The notes: a model not told the origin generated them from the letters alone. 64,000 nucleotides of DNA from Flaviflexus ciconiae (GCF_003971195.1 NZ_CP034593.1:558001-622000), one strand, 5' to 3'; shown: positions 8,973 to 17,640, counted from the stretch's first letter. Made by a program: numbers and translations.

Positions 8973-9395
8973 ATGAGCTGGATGGCCTGGCTGATTATCG
9001 CTATCGTCCTCGGAATCATCGAGATTCTGACGGTCGATTTCACATTCCTCATGCTGGCGGGCGGCGCACTCGCCGCTGCGGGTGCCGCTGGTCTGACAGA
9101 AAATCTGGCGATCCAAGTCCTCGTCTTTGCCGCAGTTTCGGTGCTCCTTCTTTTCACGGTGCGCCCGTGGGCGAGGAACCACCTTCAGCGGTCCACTCCT
9201 GACACCGCGACCAACGCGTCCGCTCTGCTCGGCATGCCGGCAGAGGCCCTGTCCGATGTGACGGCGCGCGGTGGCCGCATCAAGCTTGACGGTGAAGTGT
9301 GGTCCGCTCGGACCTACGGGGCTGTCATCCCGGCTGGCTCGATCGTCATTGTCCAAAAAATCGACGGTGCCCACGCCATCGTCCACCCTAGGTAA
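8973..9395 (+). CDS. NfeD family membrane protein
   Basis: The 140-residue protein has two to three TM segments in its first 70 residues, followed by a soluble OB-fold domain (about residues 80-140, ending in IVIVQKIDGAHAIV). This is the short NfeD1b form without the ClpP-like protease domain. NfeD proteins are almost always encoded next to stomatin/SPFH proteins and are thought to work with them in membrane microdomains. The SPFH gene begins 6 bases downstream, which supports this. GGAGGAG lies 6 bases before the ATG and fixes the start. Confidence 0.88.
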   Translation: MSWMAWLIIAIVLGIIEILTVDFTFLMLAGGALAAAGAAGLTENLAIQVLVFAAVSVLLLFTVRPWARNHLQRSTPDTATNASALLGMPAEALSDVTARGGRIKLDGEVWSARTYGAVIPAGSIVIVQKIDGAHAIVHPR

Positions 9396-9401
9396 GGAAT
9401 C

Positions 9402-10553
9402 ATGCCCGAGAACTTCGAACCCGGACAGATCATCCTCTGGATCCTGCTCCTTGTTATTATTCTTTTCATCGGCGCGGCCCTCTTCAAGGCCGTCCGGATT
9501 GTCTCGCAGGGCGAGGCCCAGATCGTGGAAAGGCTCGGCAAGTACCACAGGACACTGACGCCGGGCATGCACTTTCTCGTGCCCTTCATCGATCAGATCC
9601 GCCAGCGCGTCGACCTTCGTGAACAGGTCGTTCCGTTCCCGCCCCAGCCCGTTATTACGTCCGACAACATTGTTGTCAACATCGACACCGTTATTTACTA
9701 CCAGGTGACCGGACCGGAGGCCGCGACCTACGAGATCGCGAACCCCATGGCCGGTATTGAACAGCTTGCTGTTACGACCCTGCGTAACATCATCGGTTCG
9801 ATGGACATGGAGCAGGCGCTCACCGGACGCGACCAGATCAACGGTCAGCTCCGCGGCGTCCTCGATGAGGCAACCGGCCGCTGGGGTATCCGCGTTAATC
9901 GCGTTGAGCTCAAGGCCATTGACCCGCCGGCGACGGTCCAGTCGGCCATGGAGCAGCAGATGAAGGCCGAGCGTGACCGCCGTGCCGCCATCCTCACCGC
10001 CGAAGGCATCAAGCAGTCCGCTATCCTCACCGCCGAGGGTGAGAAGCAGTCCGCGATTCTCCGCGCCGAAGGTGATGCCCAGTCCACCATTCTCCGCGCA
10101 CAGGGCGAATCCCGCGCCATCCTTCAGGTGTTTGACGCTATCCACCGCGGTAACGCCGATCCCAAGCTACTCGCCTACGAGTACATTCAGATGCTCCCGA
10201 AGATCGCCGACTCCGAGTCGTCGAAGATGTGGATCATCCCGACCGAGCTCACCGAGGCACTCAATTCCGTTACCCAGGGCTTCGGCGGCAAGCCGAACGG
10301 GCCCACCGTCGACACTGACGACAACGGGTACCAGCCGAAGGTCGACTTTGGCGAGGACGAGGACGACGTCGCCGACGCGCTCCGCAACACGGCACTGCCG
10401 GACATCGACGATGCTCTAGCAGCCGCGAAGGGTGAAGCCGCACGGGCCACGGATGAAGCGTCCGAGGCCGGCGAAACCTCCGGCCGCCGGGCACGCCGCG
10501 ACGACCTCAAGGGTCAGGACCCGGATCGCCCGCACCCGGACGAGAACAAGTAG
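9402..10553 (+). CDS. SPFH/Band 7 (stomatin-like) membrane protein
   Basis: The 383-residue protein has an N-terminal TM segment (about residues 10-32), then a Band 7 domain beginning VRIVSQGEAQIVERLGKYH. The domain is followed by the alanine- and glutamate-rich helix that mediates oligomers, seen here as the repeated unit AILTAEG/AILRAEG near residues 198-235. The last 100 residues are acidic and probably disordered. Stomatin-like proteins form rings at membrane microdomains and affect protease access or membrane organisation. It forms an operon with the NfeD gene directly upstream and ends before a strong hairpin at 10584-10619. Confidence 0.92.
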   Translation: MPENFEPGQIILWILLLVIILFIGAALFKAVRIVSQGEAQIVERLGKYHRTLTPGMHFLVPFIDQIRQRVDLREQVVPFPPQPVITSDNIVVNIDTVIYYQVTGPEAATYEIANPMAGIEQLAVTTLRNIIGSMDMEQALTGRDQINGQLRGVLDEATGRWGIRVNRVELKAIDPPATVQSAMEQQMKAERDRRAAILTAEGIKQSAILTAEGEKQSAILRAEGDAQSTILRAQGESRAILQVFDAIHRGNADPKLLAYEYIQMLPKIADSESSKMWIIPTELTEALNSVTQGFGGKPNGPTVDTDDNGYQPKVDFGEDEDDVADALRNTALPDIDDALAAAKGEAARATDEASEAGETSGRRARRDDLKGQDPDRPHPDENK

Positions 10554-10583
10554 ACCCAAAATTATCAACAGATAGCAATACCG

Positions 10584-10619
10584 TGTGAAGCGGCGGGTGC
10601 CTCGGTACCCGCCGCTTCA
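10584..10619 (+). terminator. Perfect hairpin between the SPFH and SpoU genes
   Basis: A 14-base arm GTGAAGCGGCGGGT pairs perfectly with ACCCGCCGCTTCAC around an 8-base loop. There is no T run, so termination is likely but could be partial. An open reading frame through this hairpin is not regarded as coding. Confidence 0.65.
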
Positions 10620-10635
10620 CCATGGAAGGACCACC

Positions 10636-11481
10636 GTGTACGTGGAACTGACAGCGGCCGATGATCGGCTTGTCGACTACACATCGCTCACCGATGTGGC
10701 GCTCCGAAAGAAGCTCGAGACCGAGCGCGGACTGTACATGGCGGAGTCCACGAACGTCATCATGAGAGCCGTTCAGGCCGGCCACAAGCCCCGCTCATTC
10801 CTCACCGCGCCCAAGTGGCTGGACTCCATCACCCCGTGGGTGGAGGCCGCCTGCGGCAGTCCAGACGGGGGAGACACCCCCGTCTACATCGCGGACGAGG
10901 AAGTCCTTGAAGCAATTACCGGGTTCCACCTTCACAGGGGCGCTATGGCGGCCATGAATAGGCCGGTTCTGGCCGAGCCGCTTGACCTGCTAGAAGACGC
11001 CCGCCTTATCGCAATCATTGAGAACCTCGTTGACCACACGAACGTGGGAGCGATCTTCCGATCGTGTGCGGCCCTCGGTGTCGATGCGGTTCTTGTGAGC
11101 CCCGGATGTGCCGACCCGCTCTATCGCAGGTCCGTCCGAGTATCCATGGGAACTGTCTTCCAGGTGCCGTGGACCAGGATGACGCAGTGGCCGGGCGGAC
11201 TGTCCACACTTGCCGAAAACGGTTGGGATGTCGCGGCCATGGCCCTATCCGATAGCGCGGTGAGCCTGCGGGAATTCTGCAACGGGCTCGGTTCCGATTC
11301 GAAGGTTGCCCTCCTGTTTGGAACGGAAGGCGACGGGCTATCCCACCGTGCCACCTCCCAGTCCACGGCGACAGTGACGATCCCAATGGCGGGAGGAGTT
11401 GATTCCCTCAACGTGGCAGCCGCCTCCGCTGTCGCCATTTACGCCGTCAACGACGCACTGTCAGCCGCCACGATCTCCTAG
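10636..11481 (+). CDS. TrmH/SpoU family 2'-O-ribose RNA methyltransferase
   Basis: The 281-residue protein has the SPOUT knotted fold at its C-terminus. Motif 1 is NLVDHTNVGAIFRSCAALG, motif 2 LLFGTEGDGLS, and motif 3 IPMAGGVDSLNVAAASAVA. An N-terminal RNA-binding substrate domain (about residues 1-100) precedes it. Family members methylate the 2'-hydroxyl of a ribose in 23S rRNA or tRNA, and the exact nucleotide cannot be told from sequence. The GTG at 10636 is chosen because GGAAGGA lies 5 bases upstream and an earlier in-frame start would fall inside the terminator hairpin. Confidence 0.88.
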   Translation: MYVELTAADDRLVDYTSLTDVALRKKLETERGLYMAESTNVIMRAVQAGHKPRSFLTAPKWLDSITPWVEAACGSPDGGDTPVYIADEEVLEAITGFHLHRGAMAAMNRPVLAEPLDLLEDARLIAIIENLVDHTNVGAIFRSCAALGVDAVLVSPGCADPLYRRSVRVSMGTVFQVPWTRMTQWPGGLSTLAENGWDVAAMALSDSAVSLREFCNGLGSDSKVALLFGTEGDGLSHRATSQSTATVTIPMAGGVDSLNVAAASAVAIYAVNDALSAATIS

Positions 11482-11623
11482 CTTTTTCGTGAAAGTTCCT
11501 GCGATAGCGCAAGAGATGAAGCAGGCTTTCCGGGAGCCTATCTAGCCTGTGCGCGTCCCACCTGCGCAGATGCTCAGGAACGGGAAGATACCGCGGTTTC
11601 CTAGGTGAAAGGTCACACCTGGC

Positions 11624-11639
11624 ACCGGTTATAACCGGT
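11624..11639. promoter_or_regulatory. Perfect 16-bp palindrome, candidate operator for the XRE gene
   Basis: ACCGGTTATAACCGGT is its own reverse complement and lies 34 bases before the XRE start codon. The centre TTATAA could overlap a -10 element, so binding would block transcription. Autoregulation by the downstream protein is inference. Confidence 0.5.
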
Positions 11640-11673
11640 TGCCCACCGGGGTGCTTCGTGGTGGGTTAGAAGG

Positions 11674-11949
11674 GTGAATAATTCCCCGATTACCGATGCC
11701 AGCTTCGCTAAAGCTTTCGGTGTAGTTTGTGCCGAGAATCGTAACGATCTTGGACTCAGCCAGCAGGCATTCGCACTAAAAGTTGGGATGGACCCCAAGA
11801 ACTATCAGTGCATCGAGTACGGGGTTAACTCAAAGGGTGCAATGACGAACCCTCAAATGCGGACCATTCTTGCGATTGCCCGCGGTTTCGGGCTCACGCC
11901 CCACGAACTATTAGAAGAAGCCTGGGAAGAGGCCCACAAGGGCCGCTAG
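11674..11949 (+). CDS. Small XRE-type helix-turn-helix DNA-binding protein
   Basis: The 91-residue protein is almost entirely a lambda-repressor-like HTH domain. The segment LGLSQQAFALKVGMDPKNYQCIEYG (scaffold, turn and recognition helices) is the typical Cro/C1 pattern, at about residues 28-52. There is no ligand or oligomerisation domain. The GTG start at 11674 has a purine-rich AGAAGG directly upstream. A perfect 16-bp palindrome lies 34 bases before the start, and a hairpin terminator follows at 11965-11989, so it is a monocistronic regulator. It may control itself and possibly the LPxTG locus downstream, but no copy of the palindrome was seen there. Confidence 0.8.
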   Translation: MNNSPITDASFAKAFGVVCAENRNDLGLSQQAFALKVGMDPKNYQCIEYGVNSKGAMTNPQMRTILAIARGFGLTPHELLEEAWEEAHKGR

Positions 11950-11964
11950 TCCACTTTCCTCTCT

Positions 11965-11989
11965 ACGCCCCCTGTTCCACAGGGGGTGT
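11965..11989 (+). terminator. Hairpin terminator after the XRE gene
   Basis: ACGCCCCCTG (11965-11974) pairs with CAGGGGGTGT (11980-11989) with one G.T wobble and a 5-base loop, followed by a pyrimidine-rich TCCTGTCTCTT. Confidence 0.6.
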
Positions 11990-12006
11990 TCCTGTCTCTT
12001 AGGGGC

Positions 12007-12066
12007 GGTTGTCCAATCGGCAGATTGTACTCGCGGGCTGTGCCCGAAATAGAAGAGAGGACAACC
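12007..12066 (+). promoter_or_regulatory. Structured leader RNA candidate closing on a start codon
   Basis: GGTTGTCC (12007-12014) is the exact reverse complement of GGACAACC (12059-12066), which ends at the base before the ATG at 12067. Between them lies a second perfect hairpin, CGGGC-TGT-GCCCG (12034-12046). If transcribed, the closing stem would pair with the bases between the Shine-Dalgarno AGAGAGG and the AUG and could hide the start. The RNA structure and any ligand are inference. Confidence 0.45.
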
Positions 12067-12138
12067 ATGTTCATCGTGTTTCAACCACGTCGACCAATCG
12101 CGGCAAGTGCCGTCAGCGGGAGGTGGAGCCATGGATAG
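12067..12138 (+). CDS. 23-residue micro-ORF, possible leader peptide
   Basis: The frame encodes MFIVFQPRRPIAASAVSGRW and three more residues (SHG) before TAG. It has a Shine-Dalgarno-like AGAGAGG 6 to 7 bases before its ATG, and its end overlaps the start of the next small ORF at 12131. No family is recognised. The strong ribosome site and overlap suggest a translated leader that couples to the following genes, but the peptide itself may have no function. Confidence 0.4.
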   Translation: MFIVFQPRRPIAASAVSGRWSHG

Positions 12139-12214
12139 CATCTGGATCCCGGTGGCGCTCCTCGTCATCGGCATCGCGTCGCTCGCCCTTCTCCTAGCAA
12201 GGAGGGGCAAATGA
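12131..12214 (+). CDS. 27-residue single-pass membrane micro-protein
   Basis: The frame encodes a peptide that starts MDSIWIPVALLVIG, continues as one hydrophobic helix (about residues 5-22) and ends in ARRGK. It looks like the membrane anchor and basic tail of a sorting signal without the LPxTG. GGGAGGTGGAG lies just before its ATG, and its TGA overlaps the ATG of the LPxTG gene (ATGA). It is therefore well placed to be translated and to couple translation of the large gene. Function is unknown. It may act in targeting or folding of the surface protein, or simply deliver ribosomes. Confidence 0.5.
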   Translation: MDSIWIPVALLVIGIASLALLLARRGK

Positions 12215-15200
12215 AGAAACCGCTAGCGGTGGCGGCACTGATCGGTCTCATGTCAGCTGCCGGTATTCCCGTAGCTCAGGCGGACCTGAGCGCGACTCTG
12301 AACGCGAGGTGGGACCGGCCCCCGGATATTGTCCATTCCGGTGACGGCCTCATGGCGAACGTCGAGTGGGACGCGAACTACGCCCACGGGTTCATTGACG
12401 AGGCGGAACCCACCTCCGCGACGTTCCTCATCACGGTGGATTCGGGTGCGTTCATGGCGCTGCCGGATCAGTGTGGGGATGGCTCCTCGCTCACCCCGAC
12501 ACGAATCGAATGCGTTCTTGAAACTCCGGACGATAATGGAATCGCGGGTTCTCTCCCCGTTGCTGTTCGCGCGCAGGGATCGACCGGTGACCAAGTGTCG
12601 CTGACGGTCACCGATCCGCACGGGAACGTTGCTTCGACACGGAAGCTCGACATCACGGCAGAGTCGGGAATTGACATTTCGTTGGTCCCGGCTGCGATCC
12701 ACGCAGCCAACTACGTGTTCCACGAGACCATTGAGGCAACCTCGGCGGTCCCGATCATGGTGTCGGTGCCGTTCGGGGCTGAACCTCTGACCGGTAATGT
12801 CTCACTCACCCTTGATGTAGACACGTTCGTGGGGCCGGATGTCATGGAGAACAAGGCTTCGATGTCAATTGTTCCCGTGACGGCCGGTGCGACCGTCACG
12901 GGCGTGGCGGCGAACGGCGAGAACTACGAGGTTCCGGACGTGACGGTCGTTGAAGACGGGAGCCAAGTAACTCTGACGTTCCCGGTGCCGGAAGCGGTTG
13001 TCGCACCGACCGTGGACGGAGCGGGCAATGCTCTTGACACGGTTCCGGTTGCCTCCTTCGCGCTGAGCTTCGACTATCCGGTTTCCGATCCGGTTCTCGA
13101 CAACGATGAGATCTCCTGGTCCGTCGAGGTTGTGTCGTTCAAGGCGCAAACAGAATCCGGTCCGGTGACGGAGCAGGTGCGGACAACCAATGACCGCATG
13201 CAGTCTTCGCTTGTGACGATGGGATCCGCGAGCGCCAAGTTCGTGAACGGCAGGGCGCCGGATGCTGGCGGAATCATTGCCGTGCCGGGTGATGATCCGG
13301 CGGATCTGCCGGTCGTTCATTCAGCGGTGTGGGATGAGAGCCTGGGTACCGGTGTGTTGTCTGCGGGTGCGAATCACTGGTTGGGCCGCGGGCCGATTTT
13401 GCCGGGCGACCAGATGGTCGGCATCATCAACGCCGCCTACTACGTGGGCCGGAGCCCGTCTGACTATCAGCCGGGAACGACTCACGCGTACTGCCTGATT
13501 TTTGACAGGGAGAGTGGGACGACTTCCTACAACGGCAAGTACGCCGTTGAGGAGCTGGATAAGTACACGGTTGAGTACTTGACCGGTGACATTCCTGGTG
13601 GCTTTAAGACTCCGGACTGCGGGCAAGGTTCGTGGACCGAGGTTGAGCCCGACGATCCAACGGCTATCCGCATCCTGTTTGATCCGGCGGAACAGGCTGC
13701 TCCGTTCGAGGTGCGGCCGCTGCTCGGTGCCGGATACTTGGCGTCGGAAGACCTCAAGGAAGGAGAGCGTGCCTGGATGTCGGGTGGTTTCACTCTCGAC
13801 ATCGACAACAAGCCGTGGATCATGTCGTCCACGTCGATCTCCCAGCTGCCGGGGTCCGAGTACGGGGCGACAAACAGTTTCCGCGATGCGGTGGAGGTCG
13901 TGCCGTCGCGTACGTCGGTGCGCCTCGATGCCTCGGCTGACAGCGTGTCGCGCGGTGAAGAGTTTTCGTGGCTGGTTGATACGCAGATTTCTGCGGCGCC
14001 GTTCGCTGACCGCGGTTCGGACACGGTGGAGCACCGGCTCGTCCTTCCGGCCGGTGTTGAATATGTTGACTCTCCGGTCGATCCGACCGTTGCGGAGGAA
14101 CATGGCAGGCAGGTGCTTACCTGGTCGTCGACGGTCAACGTTGGCGATGTGAAGACGAGCGAGATTGTGGCTGTCCATCGGACGGGTACGGGCACGCTGG
14201 AGGCGGAAGTCTCCGTTGAGAACCTGACGGCTGATTATCTGACCGAAGACAGCGATCGGGCAACCGTGGTCGCGGAGGCATCATCGGGAACATACCTGAC
14301 GAAGTCGACGGAGTCGGATGAGTTTGCGCTAGACGGCTCGAATCGTTGGACGGTGACGCTCGAGAATCGAGATTCTCAATCCGTTGACGTGGCTGACACG
14401 ATCGATATTCTTCCAGTCGAGGGTGATGGTCGAGGGACGCGCACGTCCGCTGATATTGCGGTGACGGAGCTTGCCGGGGGAGAGGTGTGGGTGACATCGG
14501 TTGATCCGGCCGATATTGACCCGGATCCCCTTGCGTGGTCGAATGGCTCAATTGGACGGCCGTCACGGATGTGGGACGAGTGGTATGGCCAGGACGATGT
14601 CACGGCCGTCCGCTGGATCTCCCGGAATGTTGGACCCGGCCAGAAGGCTACGTACACGATCGACTACACGGTGGATGGGGCGACGAATGGCGACCTGCTC
14701 GTCAACTCGGCCCAGACCCGCACCGCGGGTGCGAAGACGACGATGATCAATTCCAGTTCATCAACGACCGTTGGTGAGCCGGCCGATCTGCAGGTCGACA
14801 AGGCGCTTATTGGCTCCGGCAGTTCGCTAGCCGCTGGTGAGGAACTGACGTTTGCCATAACCGTGCGGGGAACCGGTCCCGGTACCGTGCGCGGTGCCAC
14901 GGTTGCCGATATCCCTATCACGGGTCTGGAGGATGCCACATTCACCGAGGTTAGCGTCGGAACTGCGGATGGGGCCGTGTGGCGGATTGGGGACCTTCCC
15001 GAGAATGAGATTGTGACGGCAACGGTGACGGCAACCGCCACCGGAGGACCCGTGGAGAACATGCTGGTGGGCGACGTCTGTGACGACGACTGCGTCCCCG
15101 TTGAACCCCCAGCATGCGAACCGAATGTCGACGTCTATTCGGACACCGACCGCTGCGACTATGTCGTTCTTGAGGAGCAACCGGTTCTCAAGGTCGACAA

Positions 15201-16467
15201 GACCCTCGACGGTGAGCTTCCGGCAAGCGGTGAAGCCAGCTTCACGATCACGGTTCTGAACGATGCTGTGCCGACAGACGGTGTTGTTACGACCGCCACG
15301 GAGGTTGTTGCAACCGACCTTGCGGGCACCGGACTTGACCCTGAGACCATCGCGTGGTCAAACCTGTCCCAGGGTAGTAACGACGGTGCAAGCTGGATGA
15401 TCGGTAGCCTGCCGGCAGGTGAGAAGGTCACGGCCACCGTCACCGGTGATCTGCTGCCCGATGCTCAGCGGGTCGTCAACGCCGTCTCGGTCAGGAACCC
15501 GGTCCTGCCGCGAGAGCTTACGGAGCCGGCGGATGCGGTTCCGAACGAGACCGTCGAGGAAGATACGGACCAGGCCGATGTTGTCGACATCAGCAGGCCC
15601 GGCAGGCTCGCCGTCAACAAGGAGTTCGTTCAGCTGCAGGACGGGAGCATTGAGTTCCTCATCGAAGTTGGCAACCTCGGTGGCCGGACCATTTCCGATG
15701 TTGTTGTCGTCGATGTGGCAGACCCCGATCTCGTGAACGTTGTGTTGAGCGAACCAACGTCCGGAACCGTTGACGAACTGTCCTGGCTGGTTGGGACTCT
15801 CGAGCCAGGTCAGGTCGAGAAGGTTACCGTCACCGCGACTGTTGCCCCCGACGCCTCGGAGGTCACCAACCAGGTGCGAGCAGACGGCGAGGGGTTCCCA
15901 CACCCCGGAACCTTCGAACCGAACCCCAGTCTTGACACGGATACCGACCAGGGTGACACCGTCGTTGTTGACATCCCGCGAGCAGAGCTCCGGCTCGACA
16001 AGAGGGTTCTCTCCGTCAATGGAGGAACAATCAACTTCGAAATCGAGGTCTGCAACATTGGAACGGGACCGGCCGGATCGGTGACCGTCACAGATCCCGG
16101 AGGAGTCAATCTCGAGAAGGTCGACTCCGACGATGAACGATTCCAGGACGGTACGTTCTTCCTCGGGGAACTCACCGCGGGACAGTGCCAGACCCTCACC
16201 GCGCAGGGAACCGCAACCCAGTACGGAACGAACGTTGCCTTCGTAGACTCCCCGAACGACCCGTTCGAGGAAGGCTTGAACCAGCGGAATGACTCCATCG
16301 AAGAAGACATCGACGGCTGGGACGAAGTGGACTTCGAGATTGTTCCTCCCACGCCCTACCCGGGTGAACTACCGCTCACCGGCCCCAATGCCGTCACCGT
16401 TATTGTCGGAGGCCTCGGGCTTCTGGGCCTTGGCGTGGGACTCCTCCTTGCAAGAAGGAGAGCATAG
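12211..16467 (+). CDS. LPxTG-anchored surface protein with DUF11-type repeats
   Basis: The 1418-residue protein starts with a signal peptide (MKKPLAVAALIGLMSAAG, cleavage probably after VAQA near residue 25). The first 800 residues are large beta-rich regions of no recognised family. Four DUF11-like Ig-fold repeats follow, each opening with a short motif of the type LxVDK: near 859 (LQVDKAL), 992 (LKVDKTL), 1131 (LAVNKEF) and 1258 (LRLDKRV). The C-terminus has LPLTG near 1387, a hydrophobic segment and ARRRA, a complete sortase A-type cell wall sorting signal. Such proteins are displayed on the Gram-positive cell wall, and adhesion is a common but unproven role. Start: AAGGAGGGG lies just before the ATG, which overlaps the stop of the membrane micro-ORF. 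No sortase gene lies in the window. Confidence 0.88.
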   Translation: MKKPLAVAALIGLMSAAGIPVAQADLSATLNARWDRPPDIVHSGDGLMANVEWDANYAHGFIDEAEPTSATFLITVDSGAFMALPDQCGDGSSLTPTRIECVLETPDDNGIAGSLPVAVRAQGSTGDQVSLTVTDPHGNVASTRKLDITAESGIDISLVPAAIHAANYVFHETIEATSAVPIMVSVPFGAEPLTGNVSLTLDVDTFVGPDVMENKASMSIVPVTAGATVTGVAANGENYEVPDVTVVEDGSQVTLTFPVPEAVVAPTVDGAGNALDTVPVASFALSFDYPVSDPVLDNDEISWSVEVVSFKAQTESGPVTEQVRTTNDRMQSSLVTMGSASAKFVNGRAPDAGGIIAVPGDDPADLPVVHSAVWDESLGTGVLSAGANHWLGRGPILPGDQMVGIINAAYYVGRSPSDYQPGTTHAYCLIFDRESGTTSYNGKYAVEELDKYTVEYLTGDIPGGFKTPDCGQGSWTEVEPDDPTAIRILFDPAEQAAPFEVRPLLGAGYLASEDLKEGERAWMSGGFTLDIDNKPWIMSSTSISQLPGSEYGATNSFRDAVEVVPSRTSVRLDASADSVSRGEEFSWLVDTQISAAPFADRGSDTVEHRLVLPAGVEYVDSPVDPTVAEEHGRQVLTWSSTVNVGDVKTSEIVAVHRTGTGTLEAEVSVENLTADYLTEDSDRATVVAEASSGTYLTKSTESDEFALDGSNRWTVTLENRDSQSVDVADTIDILPVEGDGRGTRTSADIAVTELAGGEVWVTSVDPADIDPDPLAWSNGSIGRPSRMWDEWYGQDDVTAVRWISRNVGPGQKATYTIDYTVDGATNGDLLVNSAQTRTAGAKTTMINSSSSTTVGEPADLQVDKALIGSGSSLAAGEELTFAITVRGTGPGTVRGATVADIPITGLEDATFTEVSVGTADGAVWRIGDLPENEIVTATVTATATGGPVENMLVGDVCDDDCVPVEPPACEPNVDVYSDTDRCDYVVLEEQPVLKVDKTLDGELPASGEASFTITVLNDAVPTDGVVTTATEVVATDLAGTGLDPETIAWSNLSQGSNDGASWMIGSLPAGEKVTATVTGDLLPDAQRVVNAVSVRNPVLPRELTEPADAVPNETVEEDTDQADVVDISRPGRLAVNKEFVQLQDGSIEFLIEVGNLGGRTISDVVVVDVADPDLVNVVLSEPTSGTVDELSWLVGTLEPGQVEKVTVTATVAPDASEVTNQVRADGEGFPHPGTFEPNPSLDTDTDQGDTVVVDIPRAELRLDKRVLSVNGGTINFEIEVCNIGTGPAGSVTVTDPGGVNLEKVDSDDERFQDGTFFLGELTAGQCQTLTAQGTATQYGTNVAFVDSPNDPFEEGLNQRNDSIEEDIDGWDEVDFEIVPPTPYPGELPLTGPNAVTVIVGGLGLLGLGVGLLLARRRA

Positions 16468-16515
16468 CGCAAGGGCTTAGCGGCAGTGAAGACTGCCGAG
16501 CAGTATAATCCAGGG

Positions 16516-16550
16516 CGGGTTCGTCGAGCTAAACGGCTCCGGCGAACCCG
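16516..16550. terminator. Hairpin between the convergent LPxTG and trmL genes
   Basis: CGGGTTCG (16516-16523) pairs with CGAACCCG (16543-16550), with an inner GAGC/GCTC pairing. It spans the trmL stop codon, and there is no T run, so its role as a bidirectional terminator is tentative. Confidence 0.4.
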
Positions 16551-16996
16551 TTCTGGCGCCACGCCTCATAGATCGCAATCGATGCCGAATTAGCCAGATT
16601 AAGAGACCGAATGCTCGGCTGCATCGGAATGCGCAGTCGAGACGTAACCGCTTCATGGTCCATGACGTGCTCGGGCAAGCCGGTCGGTTCCGGTCCAAAC
16701 AGCAGAACATCGCCCGGACGATACTTCACATCCGCATAGGAATTCGTCGTGTGACCGGTGAACGCAAAGATCCTTCGGTCCTCGCCCAGTGCCGCAAGAA
16801 GAGCATCCCAGTTAGCATGAATCTTTAGCTCGGCCAGATCGTGATAGTCAAGGCCCGCACGGCGCAGATGAGCGTCATCAAAGTTAAAGCCAAGCGGCTC
16901 AACAAGGTGAAGGGTGATCCCCGTGCACGCCGACAGTCGGATCGCGTTACCGGTATTCGAAGGGATGCAGGGCTCGTAGAAGACGACGTCAAACAC
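16529..16996 (-). CDS. trmL: tRNA (cytidine(34)-2'-O)-methyltransferase TrmL
   Basis: The 155-residue SPOUT methyltransferase consists of the catalytic domain only, the usual length of TrmL. Motifs are PSNTGNAIRLSACTG near the N-terminus, LLFGPEPTGLPE near residue 105, and PMQPSIRSLNLANSASIAIYE near 128. TrmL methylates the ribose of the wobble base C34 or cmnm5U34 in leucine tRNAs with CAA and UAA anticodons. The start is a GTG at 16996, 6 bases behind the minus-strand hexamer TAGTCT, with no Shine-Dalgarno sequence, so the mRNA is probably leaderless. Confidence 0.92.
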   Translation of the reverse strand: MFDVVFYEPCIPSNTGNAIRLSACTGITLHLVEPLGFNFDDAHLRRAGLDYHDLAELKIHANWDALLAALGEDRRIFAFTGHTTNSYADVKYRPGDVLLFGPEPTGLPEHVMDHEAVTSRLRIPMQPSIRSLNLANSASIAIYEAWRQNGFAGAV

Positions 16997-17002
16997 GAGC
17001 CA

Positions 17003-17008
17003 AGACTA
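17003..17008 (-). promoter_or_regulatory. -10 hexamer of a probable leaderless promoter (trmL)
   Basis: On the minus strand TAGTCT is followed by 6 bases and the GTG at 16996. It lies only a few bases from the end of the upstream PEBP gene, so trmL has its own promoter. Confidence 0.5.
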
Positions 17009-17009
17009 C

Positions 17010-17540
17010 CTACTGTTGATACGTCACTTCCAACGTGGCCCGAGCAATCGTGTGGAACAGCGCATTGAAAGAGACCGCGGTGGCAGAAACCTCCTCCGCA
17101 TCGAGCTCCAGCGTCGGCACATCGAGCGCATGAACGGCGAAGATGTAGCGGTGCGGGCGATCACCGGCGGGCGGATTCGCGCCCTCCCAGCCCCACACCC
17201 CACCATCGGTCCGGGCGTGAGCCGCAGCCCCCGGCAAGAATAGGTCAGACTCGCCCTGGCCGCGCTCGAGATACGTCACCGTTGAATCCAGGTCAAGAAT
17301 GATCCAATGCCAGTAACCCGACGGAGTTGGTGCATCCGGATCGAAGCAGGTGACAACAAAACCTTTCGTCTCCTCCGGGAAGTCCCGCCACGACAGGTGA
17401 GGGGACACATTATCGTGCGGCTTCACATGCAAAACAGGCATCTGCTCCCCGGCGACAAGATCATCCGACTCGAGAACAAAAGCCGGAACCTGAGGAAGTA
17501 GTTCGTAGGGATCTGGTGCAACAGGACGATCAAGATTCAT
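17010..17540 (-). CDS. YbhB/YbcL-type PEBP (Raf kinase inhibitor-like) protein
   Basis: The 176-residue protein has the phosphatidylethanolamine-binding protein fold. VSPHLSWRDFPEETKGFVV and FDPDAPTPSGYWHWI give the ligand-pocket residues (DPD and the His of YWHW), and a later GAAAHARTDGGVWGW covers the second part of the pocket. Bacterial PEBP proteins are soluble, and their role is poorly known. The start MNLDRP at 17540 is preferred to an in-frame ATG six codons upstream, because TACACT lies exactly 6 bases before it. Confidence 0.85.
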   Translation of the reverse strand: MNLDRPVAPDPYELLPQVPAFVLESDDLVAGEQMPVLHVKPHDNVSPHLSWRDFPEETKGFVVTCFDPDAPTPSGYWHWIILDLDSTVTYLERGQGESDLFLPGAAAHARTDGGVWGWEGANPPAGDRPHRYIFAVHALDVPTLELDAEEVSATAVSFNALFHTIARATLEVTYQQ

Positions 17541-17546
17541 GCCCCC

Positions 17547-17552
17547 AGTGTA
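17547..17552 (-). promoter_or_regulatory. -10 hexamer of a probable leaderless promoter (PEBP gene)
   Basis: On the minus strand TACACT is followed by 6 bases and the ATG at 17540. It decides this start against the upstream ATG. Confidence 0.55.
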
Positions 17553-17640
17553 TGCCACGCATCACATAAGGCCAGGACATCGGGGTGGTGAGCCAGAAAT
17601 TCCGGGTCGATTTTTGTCGAACACGGCCCTACACTGATTA

